A DNA stretch of 8,528 nucleotides, taken from NCBI GenBank assembly GCA_031273305.1, contig JAISSC010000211.1, positions 1-8,528 of the forward strand, written 5' to 3'. The notes under the pieces were generated by a model, which ran no database searches, had not been told where the DNA came from, and saw only the letters and a list, made by a program, of their open reading frames with translations. Source of the DNA: Flavobacteriaceae bacterium. GTDB lineage: Bacteria > Bacteroidota > Bacteroidia > Flavobacteriales > Weeksellaceae. Position numbers and translations under genes: made by a program. The first letter of the stretch is position 1, and each line of letters opens with the position of its first letter. Shown here piece after piece: positions 1 to 7,197 of this stretch.

Positions 1-42
1 CAAAATTTAAAAGAAGGAACGGAAATAAAGCCTCAGATTTAA
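1..42 (+). CDS. C-terminal end of RND periplasmic adaptor (membrane fusion protein), partial
   Basis: Only the last 13 codons and the TAA stop (40-42) are present. They read QNLKEGTEIKPQI, which fits the usual end of AcrA/MexA-type adaptors, where a 'GLKEGxKIKP'-like strand closes the membrane-proximal domain. Such adaptors are periplasmic, usually lipid-anchored in Bacteroidota, and join the inner-membrane pump to the outer-membrane channel. The position supports this call: the RND pump starts 28 bases downstream on the same strand and the outer-membrane factor follows, giving the standard adaptor-pump-channel order. The fragment is too short to prove the family by itself, so the call rests mainly on context. 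Confidence 0.72.
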   Translation, partial: QNLKEGTEIKPQI

Positions 43-70
43 TTATAACCTAGTAAAAAGAACCAATACA

Positions 71-3000
71 ATGCTTAAAATATTTATAGAAAGACCCGTT
101 CTTTCCACAGTTATTTCCATTATAATTGTGATTCTTGGGATTTTGGGAATTATATCCTTACCGGTAGCCCAGTATCCTGAAATCGCTCCGCCGACCGTAC
201 AGATAACCACATATTATCCCGGAGCAAACGCAGATGTCGTAATGAAGAGTGTTGTTATCCCTTTGGAAGAACAAATCAACGGGGTAGAAGACATGACTTA
301 TATGACCTCCAGTGCGGGAAATGACGGAAGTGCTGAAATTACGGTCTTTTTTAAACAAGACACAGACCCTGACATTGCGGCTGTTAACGTCCAAAATCTG
401 GCTGCCCGTGCAAACAGTTTACTCCCTGCGGAAGTGACGAGAAACGGAGTAACCGTGCAGAAAACCCAAAGTAGTAATATCCTGTTTATATCCTTAGTAA
501 GCAAAAGTAAAAACTACGACCAAAAGTTTCTTCAGAACTATGCCAATATCAACATCGTACCCCAGATAAAAAGAATCTCCGGAGTAGGTGATGCCGCCAC
601 GAGAGGGGCAAATACCTATTCCATGCGTATCTGGCTGAAACCGGATGTTATGGCGAATTATGGTATTACCCCTTCGGATATTTCCGCCGTTCTGGCAGAG
701 CAAAATCTTGAAGCAGCTTCCGGTTCTCTGGGGGAAAACAGCGGTCAAACCTTTGAGTATACCTTAAAGTACACCGGTCGATTAACCAGTGCGGAACAAT
801 TCCAAGACATAGTCTTAAAAGCCTTACCTAACGGAGATGTGCTGAAACTGAAAGACGTTGCCCGAGTGGAAGTAGGCTCGGAAAGTTACATGGTAACCTC
901 TACGGTTAACGGGTATCCTTCCGTAGTTATGACTGTCTCTCAAACTGCCGGTTCCAACGCACAGCAGATCATCAACGAGGTGGAACAAGTTCTGGATGAA
1001 GCCAAGAAGTCATTCCCTCCGGGAATAGAAACCGTATTCATGATGAATGCCAACGACTTTCTGGATGCTTCCATTGAAAAAGTGATCAGTACCCTGTTTG
1101 AAGCCTTTCTTTTGGTATTCATCGTCGTATTGGTGTTCCTTCAAGACCTAAGGTCTACCCTAATTCCGGCAATCTCCGTTCTTGTGGCAATCATAGGTAC
1201 TTTCTTCTTCTTGTTATTATTCGGATTTACCATCAATATATTAACATTATTTGCACTCATTCTGGCAATCGGAATTGTGGTGGACGATGCAATAGTCGTC
1301 GTCGAGGCAGTGCATGCCAAGCTGGAAGGAGGAATGAAAGATGCCAAGAAAGCCTCGCTGCACGCTATGGATGAAATAGCGGGGGCTATTATCGCCATCA
1401 CTCTGGTTATGTCTGCCGTGTTTATCCCGGTGAGTTTCATCGGGGGTACTGCCGGAGTGTTTTACAAGCAATTCGGATTAACACTGGCAATTTCCATTAT
1501 TTTGTCGGCGATCAATGCATTAACATTAAGCCCTGCCCTCTGTGCCATATTCCTGAAACCCCATAAAGATGAGGAACACAGGGAAAAAGGTTTCGTTCAC
1601 AAATTAAGAGATGGTTTCAACCTTGCTTTTGAAAAAATGACAGGTAAATATAAACAGGTACTCGTGTGGACATCAAAAGTAAAGTGGAGCGCATTTGCTA
1701 TTATCTTACTTTTCAGCGGTATCCTGTATTATTTAACACAGACCATTCCCGGAGATTTTGTACCCAATGAAGACAGTGGATTTATCTTAAGTGATATTAG
1801 CCTTCCGCCGGCTTCTACCTTAGAGCAGTCAACGCTCATTGCCAATCAGGTAAATGAAATAGCTAAAACAATAGACGGAGTTTCCGATGTTGCACAGCTT
1901 AACGGTCTTAGCTTTATCAGCGGTTTGGGAGGAAATTATGCCGTGATTCTGGTAAAACTAAAACCCTGGGGAGAACGTCCAAACATAAAAATTGATGATG
2001 TGGTAGGGCAATTATTTGCAAAAACCGCACATATACAGGGAGGACGGATCTTATTCTTCGGTGCGCCTACCCTTCAGGGATTTGGACTTTCCGACGGTTT
2101 TGAATTTCAGCTTCAGGATAGAACCGGAGGTGATATAAATAAATTCTTTGAAGTAAGTGGTCAATTTTTAGGTGCTTTAAATCAGCGTCCGGAAATTCTG
2201 TATGCAGCCACCTCATTCAACCCTAACTTTCCTCAATATCAAATTAATGTAAATGTAGCTAAGGTAAAACAGGCAGGTTTGGCTGTAACGGATATTCTGG
2301 GTACATTACAGGGATATATCGGGGGATTATATGCCTCAAATTATAACGAATTTGGAAAACAATTTAAAGTAATGATCCAGGCAGACCCTAAATACCGAAA
2401 AAATGTTGAAGACCTGAACGGAATGTATGTAAGAACAAATACCGGAGAGATGGCTCCTATTTCAGGATTCATTACTTTAAAACGGATATACGGACCTCAA
2501 TCCCTACAAAGATTTAACATGTATCAGTCCATGCCCGTTACCGGACAGCCTGCTCAGGGTTATGCCCCTGAAGATGCCATTAAGGTTATCAGCGAAGTAG
2601 CTGCTCAAACACTTCCTCCGGGATATACTTATGAATATTCGGGAATGTCAAGAGAGCAGGTACAAAACAGCGGCAGCCAGACTATGTTTGTTTTCCTGCT
2701 GTGTTTGATATTTGTTTATTTCCTGCTTGCGGCTTTATATGAAAGCTATATCCTGCCTTTATCTATTATTACCTCGCTGCCTATCGGGATGGCAGGTGCT
2801 TTCTTATTTGCGGGATTATTCGGAATTACAAATAATATCTATCTGCAAATCAGTTTGATAATGTTGATAGGTCTACTGGCTAAAAACTCTATCCTGATAG
2901 TGGAATATGCCGTGCAAAGAAGACAAAACGGAATGTCTATCGTTGATGCAGCCATTAATGGTGCGGAAGCTCGTCTGAGACCTATCTTGATGACCTCTTT

Positions 3001-3238
3001 TGCTTTTATCTTCGGATTGCTTCCTTTAATGCTGGCTACCGGTGCAGGAGCCGTAGGTAACCGTGCTATCGGAACCACAGCCATAGGGGGCATGCTGATA
3101 GGGACTTTAATAGGACTGGTGGTTACTCCGATGTTGTTCGTGGTTTTCCAAAGTTTACAGGAAAAACTTAGTAGAAAACCTGCTACTGTAATCAGGGAAC
3201 GCCATAGTGAAGAAGAAGATGACGATGATGAATTATAA
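71..3238 (+). CDS. RND multidrug efflux pump, inner-membrane permease (AcrB/MexB-like, HAE1 family)
   Basis: This is a proton-driven inner-membrane exporter that would work as a trimer with a periplasmic adaptor and an outer-membrane channel. Its 1055 residues match the full family length of about 1030-1060. The N-terminus has the classic 'FIERPV' start followed by TM1 (about 9-29) and the porter-domain opening PVAQYPEIAPPTVQI. A cluster of TM2-6 lies at about 338-500, TM7 at about 538-557, a second large periplasmic loop follows, and TM8-12 occupy about 868-1030. The proton-relay residues are present: the Asp pair D405/D406 in GIVVDDAIVVVEA (TM4) and K938 in LLAKNSILIVEYA (TM10). The protein ends in a very acidic tail (EEEDDDDEL). 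The start at 71 fits the family N-terminus; no strong Shine-Dalgarno is visible, as is usual in Bacteroidota. Substrates cannot be read from sequence. The family call is secure. Confidence 0.97.
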   Translation: MLKIFIERPVLSTVISIIIVILGILGIISLPVAQYPEIAPPTVQITTYYPGANADVVMKSVVIPLEEQINGVEDMTYMTSSAGNDGSAEITVFFKQDTDPDIAAVNVQNLAARANSLLPAEVTRNGVTVQKTQSSNILFISLVSKSKNYDQKFLQNYANINIVPQIKRISGVGDAATRGANTYSMRIWLKPDVMANYGITPSDISAVLAEQNLEAASGSLGENSGQTFEYTLKYTGRLTSAEQFQDIVLKALPNGDVLKLKDVARVEVGSESYMVTSTVNGYPSVVMTVSQTAGSNAQQIINEVEQVLDEAKKSFPPGIETVFMMNANDFLDASIEKVISTLFEAFLLVFIVVLVFLQDLRSTLIPAISVLVAIIGTFFFLLLFGFTINILTLFALILAIGIVVDDAIVVVEAVHAKLEGGMKDAKKASLHAMDEIAGAIIAITLVMSAVFIPVSFIGGTAGVFYKQFGLTLAISIILSAINALTLSPALCAIFLKPHKDEEHREKGFVHKLRDGFNLAFEKMTGKYKQVLVWTSKVKWSAFAIILLFSGILYYLTQTIPGDFVPNEDSGFILSDISLPPASTLEQSTLIANQVNEIAKTIDGVSDVAQLNGLSFISGLGGNYAVILVKLKPWGERPNIKIDDVVGQLFAKTAHIQGGRILFFGAPTLQGFGLSDGFEFQLQDRTGGDINKFFEVSGQFLGALNQRPEILYAATSFNPNFPQYQINVNVAKVKQAGLAVTDILGTLQGYIGGLYASNYNEFGKQFKVMIQADPKYRKNVEDLNGMYVRTNTGEMAPISGFITLKRIYGPQSLQRFNMYQSMPVTGQPAQGYAPEDAIKVISEVAAQTLPPGYTYEYSGMSREQVQNSGSQTMFVFLLCLIFVYFLLAALYESYILPLSIITSLPIGMAGAFLFAGLFGITNNIYLQISLIMLIGLLAKNSILIVEYAVQRRQNGMSIVDAAINGAEARLRPILMTSFAFIFGLLPLMLATGAGAVGNRAIGTTAIGGMLIGTLIGLVVTPMLFVVFQSLQEKLSRKPATVIRERHSEEEDDDDEL

Positions 3239-3257
3239 TAATATAAAAAAATAAGGA

Positions 3258-4646
3258 ATGAAGATTCAACCTATCCAATATATACCAATGCTGATGCTGG
3301 CCACTGCGCTGACATCATGCGTGACAGCCAAGTATGAAAAACCCGAAATTACCGATAACCGGTTATACAGGGATATGACTCCTAAAGATAGTACAACAAT
3401 AGCCGATATTCCGTGGAAAGAATATTTTAAAGATGTTGACCTGCAAAATCTGATAAATGAAGGGCTTCAAAACAGTGTTGACCTACAAATCGCAGCAACC
3501 CGGATAAAGCAATCCGAAGCGGCATTATATTCGGCTAAATTAGGCTATCTGCCAACTTTGGCTGCGGAAGCCACCTATACTTCCAGTAAGTTGAATACGA
3601 TTCAGGGTCAAGGGGTAAGAACTCATTCCGAGACCTTTCAACTAGCAGCTTCTGCAAGTTGGGAACTTGATATATGGGGAAAAATAACCAGCTCCAAAAG
3701 GTCTGCCTTAGCTTCTTATTTTCAAAGCGAAGCCTACAAAAGAGTGGTTCAAACCTCCCTGATAGCCAATATAGCCAATAGTTATTATTCTCTTCTCGCT
3801 CTGGATGAACAGCTAAAAATAACTCTTAATACGATAAAACTGTTGAAAGAGAATGTTCAAACCATGCAGTATTTAAAAGAGGCAAATATTGTAACCGGCG
3901 CAGCTGTTGAACAAAGCAAAGCCTTATTATATTCCACTCAGATCAGTGTTCCTGATCTGGAACAAAATATCAAATCTCTGGAAAATACTATCTGCTTCCT
4001 TATCGGAAGAGCTCCCGGCAGCATTCAGCGGGCTTCCATAGCTCAACAGGTTATTCCTACTCAACTGGATTATGGAGTTCCTGCGCAGTTATTGTCCAAA
4101 AGACCGGATGTGATGATGTATGAATATGCTTATCGTGCTGCTTTTGAAAATACAAATGTTGCAAAGGCTTCTTTATATCCTTCTTTAACAATTACCGGAA
4201 ACGCCGGATACTCAACATTGAAAAATTTAGATAATTTCTTCGATAGTGCCAACTTATTTGCCAATGTAGTAGGCGGATTGACTCAACCTATCCTCAATCA
4301 TGGCAGACTAAAAAGCCAACTGAGAATAAGCCGTGCTCAACAGGAAGAGGCTTTGTTGAACTTCAAAAACTCGGTTTTAAACTCCAGTATAGAAGTTTCC
4401 AACGCTTTATTTGCTTATGAGAAAGCCAGAGACAAAAACCACGACAGAGGATTACAAATAGAATCTTTACAAAAATCGGTGGAATATACTCAGGAGTTAT
4501 TAATTTACAGCAATGCCAACTATACGGAGGTTTTAACAGCTGAACAAAGCCTTTTAAATGCAAAACTAAATCAGGTGAATGATAAACTTCAACAACTTCA
4601 GGCTGCTATAAATTTATATAAGGCTTTAGGAGGAGGGGTTAATTAA
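3258..4646 (+). CDS. Outer-membrane efflux channel lipoprotein (OprM/NodT-type, TolC superfamily)
   Basis: This is the outer-membrane exit duct for the RND pump encoded just upstream. The N-terminus is a lipoprotein signal: a hydrophobic stretch ending in the lipobox LTSC, with Cys21 as the predicted lipidated residue. Two OEP (outer membrane efflux protein) repeats follow, at about 60-245 and 270-455. Family landmarks are IPWKEYFKD (51-59), WELDIWGK (135-142, matching the OprM-type 'WELDLFG'), KRPDV (281-285, matching 'RRPDI') and ASLYPSLTITG (304-314, matching 'AxFFPSIxLTG'). Length (462 residues) is normal and no frame damage is seen. The ATG is 19 bases after the pump stop codon; an AAGGA at 3253-3257 touches the ATG and is too close to act as a standard ribosome site. 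The gene is the last of the efflux operon. Which drugs or metabolites pass through is unknown. Confidence 0.95.
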   Translation: MKIQPIQYIPMLMLATALTSCVTAKYEKPEITDNRLYRDMTPKDSTTIADIPWKEYFKDVDLQNLINEGLQNSVDLQIAATRIKQSEAALYSAKLGYLPTLAAEATYTSSKLNTIQGQGVRTHSETFQLAASASWELDIWGKITSSKRSALASYFQSEAYKRVVQTSLIANIANSYYSLLALDEQLKITLNTIKLLKENVQTMQYLKEANIVTGAAVEQSKALLYSTQISVPDLEQNIKSLENTICFLIGRAPGSIQRASIAQQVIPTQLDYGVPAQLLSKRPDVMMYEYAYRAAFENTNVAKASLYPSLTITGNAGYSTLKNLDNFFDSANLFANVVGGLTQPILNHGRLKSQLRISRAQQEEALLNFKNSVLNSSIEVSNALFAYEKARDKNHDRGLQIESLQKSVEYTQELLIYSNANYTEVLTAEQSLLNAKLNQVNDKLQQLQAAINLYKALGGGVN

Positions 4647-4720
4647 AAAATAATAAATAAAAATTATACTATAACATAGAGAAGTTCATAACGTTAGTCG
4701 TTAATTATAAAACGTAGATA
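4647..4720 (+). other. Spacer between efflux operon and cas13b; no terminator seen
   Basis: This 74-base AT-rich stretch separates the outer-membrane channel gene from the Cas13b start codon. I see no GC-rich hairpin followed by a T run, so read-through from the efflux operon is possible. It contains a perfect 8-base palindrome TAACGTTA (4689-4696) and a weak CGTT...AACG inverted pair (4699-4702 / 4711-4714). TATACT and TATAAC-like hexamers near 4664-4674 resemble generic -10 boxes, but I could not find the Bacteroidota TAnnTTTG -7 element. A cas13b promoter may be here but is not demonstrated. Confidence 0.35.
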
Positions 4721-6478
4721 ATGAATACAGGAGATCAAAATTATAATGAAGTATATAGCTTATCCGAGACCCCGTGGTACTTTGGTGCTTATCTTAATAT
4801 GGCAAGACATAATGTTTATCTTGTGTCTAATGAAATTAGTAAAAAATTAAATCTCGATAAAGAATTAAAGGAAGACGAACATATTCCAAATAGTTTTTTA
4901 ACAGACAATAATTTTATTGACAAAAACATTCCTAATTTATTATATACAAATATCGTCAGGTATCTTCCTGTCGTAAAAGTTTTTTCAAGTGACCTATTAA
5001 GTAAAGAAGTAAGAGAGGATGCAGAATTTCAAGGGGTTGATACAAAAAATATGACCTGTTTTTTAAAATCGGCATTTAAAGAAATAAATGCTTTTAGGAA
5101 CGATTATTCTCACTTTTATCTGGCAAACGGATATACAAGAAAGGTCACCGTTGAAGAAGATTTAGTGTCTTTTTTAATAATGCTTTTCAATTATGCTATA
5201 TCTTACACAAAAGCAAGATTTAAAAATATATTGCCGGATAGTAGTTTTAAGTTTGTTGAAAAAACGATAGCTAACCAATTGATACAAAACAATACAATTA
5301 GTACACGAGGATTTGTGTTTTTTTGTAATTTGTTTTTAGATAAAGAAAATGCTTTTCACTTTTTCAATAAGGTTATGGGCTTAAAAGATACACGAAAGTT
5401 TGAATTTTTAGCAACACGTGAAGTATTTACCGTTTTTTGCCTGAAATTGCCGCATGATAAATTTGTTAGCGATAATCCTAATCAGGCTTTGCAGTTAGAT
5501 ATTTTAAATTATCTCAATCGTGTTCCCAGAGAACTTTATAATGTCCTTACGGAAGAAGCAAAAAAACAGTTCCAACCTCATTTAGATGATTTAAAAAAAG
5601 GAAATATAGAGGAAAACAGTATTGGAGAAAATATTGAAGAAGATGACTATGAGGAATACATACGGGCTATTTCAACGTTAAAAAGAAGTGAAGACAGATT
5701 TACTGAATTTGCTCTTAAATATTTAGACCAAAGCGATACATTTAGATTTAATTTTCAGATACATCTTGGAAAATCCGAAATAAGAAGTTATAAAAAATCT
5801 TTTTTAGACATTACTCCTGATAAAAATAACAGAACGATTACAAAAGATATAAAAACATTTGGTAAACTTTCTACTTTTGTTGATAATCAAAACGATATAA
5901 AGGAAAAAATAATCGAAGAAAAGGATTTTAAAAAATTATTTACAGGAGATGATTTTGAGTATTTTACCCAATATGCTCCAAAATATCATATAGCAAATAA
6001 TAAAATAGGGTTATTATCTTATGAGAATAAAACATATTATGGTAAATACTACAGACCGGTTGTATCGGATGTATTTATTAGTCTGAATGAATTACCCAAA
6101 ATGGTTCTGTTAGATATTTTGGGCAAAGAAAAGATTACTGAAATAATCAATAAATTAGAAAATACTAAAATTTACAATATAAGATTTATAGAAAAAATTA
6201 AAAATATACAGATTACTAAAGAAATAATCAATGAATTTATAGAAAATAACAGTACTAAAATTTACAATATAGAATTTATAGAAAAAATTAAAAATATACA
6301 GACTACTAAAGAAATAATCAATAAATTAGAAAATACTAATATTCACAATATAGAATTTATAAAAAAAATTAAAAATAGACAGACTATTGAAGAAATAATC
6401 AAGGAATTTATAGACAGTACTAATATTCACAATATAGAATTTATAGAAAAAAAAATATACTGGCTCCTAAAGAAATAA
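4721..6478 (+). CDS. cas13b: Cas13b N-terminal part: HEPN1, lid region and first tandem repeats
   Basis: This frame encodes 585 residues, of which about the first 577 belong to Cas13b. The start fits the family: YFGAYLNMARHNVYL (20-34) matches the typical opening helix 'YFGxYLNMARxNVYL'. HEPN1 carries the RNase motif RNDYSH (R126, H131; bases 5096-5113), in the same place as R116/H121 of the Bergeyella zoohelcum enzyme. Further family-like segments are RGFVFFCNLFLDKENA, the 'FLATREVFTVFCLKLP' stretch and 'FRFNFQIHLGK'. APKYHIANNKIGL and then FISLNELPKMVLLDILG lead out of the lid region into the central helical domain. From residue 475 the tandem repeat begins. After A9 at 6447-6455 the frame reads KKIYWLLKK and stops at 6476-6478, an out-of-frame end inside the fourth repeat. 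The HEPN1 position at the extreme N-terminus argues against Cas13a, c or d. The shift to AT-rich sequence relative to the efflux genes suggests separate ancestry. Confidence 0.9.
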   Translation: MNTGDQNYNEVYSLSETPWYFGAYLNMARHNVYLVSNEISKKLNLDKELKEDEHIPNSFLTDNNFIDKNIPNLLYTNIVRYLPVVKVFSSDLLSKEVREDAEFQGVDTKNMTCFLKSAFKEINAFRNDYSHFYLANGYTRKVTVEEDLVSFLIMLFNYAISYTKARFKNILPDSSFKFVEKTIANQLIQNNTISTRGFVFFCNLFLDKENAFHFFNKVMGLKDTRKFEFLATREVFTVFCLKLPHDKFVSDNPNQALQLDILNYLNRVPRELYNVLTEEAKKQFQPHLDDLKKGNIEENSIGENIEEDDYEEYIRAISTLKRSEDRFTEFALKYLDQSDTFRFNFQIHLGKSEIRSYKKSFLDITPDKNNRTITKDIKTFGKLSTFVDNQNDIKEKIIEEKDFKKLFTGDDFEYFTQYAPKYHIANNKIGLLSYENKTYYGKYYRPVVSDVFISLNELPKMVLLDILGKEKITEIINKLENTKIYNIRFIEKIKNIQITKEIINEFIENNSTKIYNIEFIEKIKNIQTTKEIINKLENTNIHNIEFIKKIKNRQTIEEIIKEFIDSTNIHNIEFIEKKIYWLLKK

Positions 6479-7197
6479 TCAAGGAATTAGAAAATACTAA
6501 TATTCACTATATAAAATTTATAGAAAAAATTAAAAATATACAGACTCCTGAAAAAATAATCAAGGAATTAGAAAATACTAATATTCACTATATAAAATTT
6601 ATAAAAAAAATTAAAAATATACAGACTCCTGAAAAAATAATCAAAGAATTAGAAGATACTAATATTTATAATATAGAATTTATAGAAAAAATTAAAAATA
6701 TACAGGCTCCTGAAGAAATAATCAAGGAATTTATAGACAGTACTAATATTCACAATATAGAATTTATAGAAAAAATTAAAAATATACAGACTACTAAAGA
6801 AATAATCAATGAATTAGTAATTACTAATATTCACTATATAAAATTTATAGAAAAAATTAAAAATATACAGACTACTGAAAAAATAATCAATGAATTAGAA
6901 GATACTAATATTCACTATATAGAATTTATAGAAAAAATTAAAAATGTACAGACTCCTGAAGAAATAATCAAGGAATTAGAAAATACTAATATTCACTATA
7001 AAAAATTTATAGAAAAAATTAAAAATATACAGACTACTGAAAAAATAATCACGGAATTAGTAATTACTAATATTTATAATATAGAATTTATAGAAAAAAT
7101 TAAAAATATACAGACTCCTGAAAAAATAATCAATAAATTTATAAAAAATAACCGTGATAATATTTACAACATAGAATTTATAGAAAAAATTAAAAAT
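6143..7197 (+). repeat. Coding tandem repeat array, 13 units of 81 bases (variants 84 and 90) inside cas13b
   Basis: Units begin at 6143, 6224, 6314, 6395, 6475, 6556, 6637, 6718, 6802, 6883, 6964, 7045 and 7126, each with ATAATCA or a one-base variant. Spacings are 81, 90, 81, 80, 81, 81, 81, 84, 81, 81, 81, 81; the 80 is an 84-base unit that lost 4 bases. All other spacings are multiples of three, so the array is under coding constraint. Each unit encodes roughly IIKELENTNIHYIE followed by FIEKIKNIQTPEE. The LENT part is replaced by FIENNST (unit 2), FIDST (units 4 and 8) or FIKNNRDN (unit 13). The last unit runs into the unique sequence KLNFDDHP and looks most like a single native Cas13b segment. 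Units alternate two likely short amphipathic helices; an alpha-solenoid-like extension is my inference. The array lies between the lid-adjacent 'LNELPKMVLLDIL' and the 'IPSKIVDYW' segment. Confidence 0.95.

Noticed and set aside
1141..1440. Minus-strand open frame inside the RND pump gene (and several similar ones at 158-748, 940-1122, 1247-1471, 2839-3093, 4363-4563, 7359-7784).
   Set aside because: All lie opposite convincing genes, show no recognisable domains and have no supporting context; they are shadows of the coding strand.
4647..4720. Regulatory operator at the TAACGTTA palindrome.
   Set aside because: An 8-base AT-rich palindrome is expected by chance at this composition, and no second copy or adjacent regulator gene supports it.
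4721..6478. Alternative identity as Cas13a, Cas13d or another HEPN toxin.
   Set aside because: The first RxxxxH motif is at residue 126, directly after a Cas13b-like N-terminus, whereas Cas13a and Cas13d have it much deeper in the protein. Several Cas13b-like segments occur in order.
6143..7197. The repeat block as a CRISPR array.
   Set aside because: Units are contiguous and degenerate with no unique spacers, and the period is a multiple of three with an open reading frame. It is a protein-coding tandem repeat.
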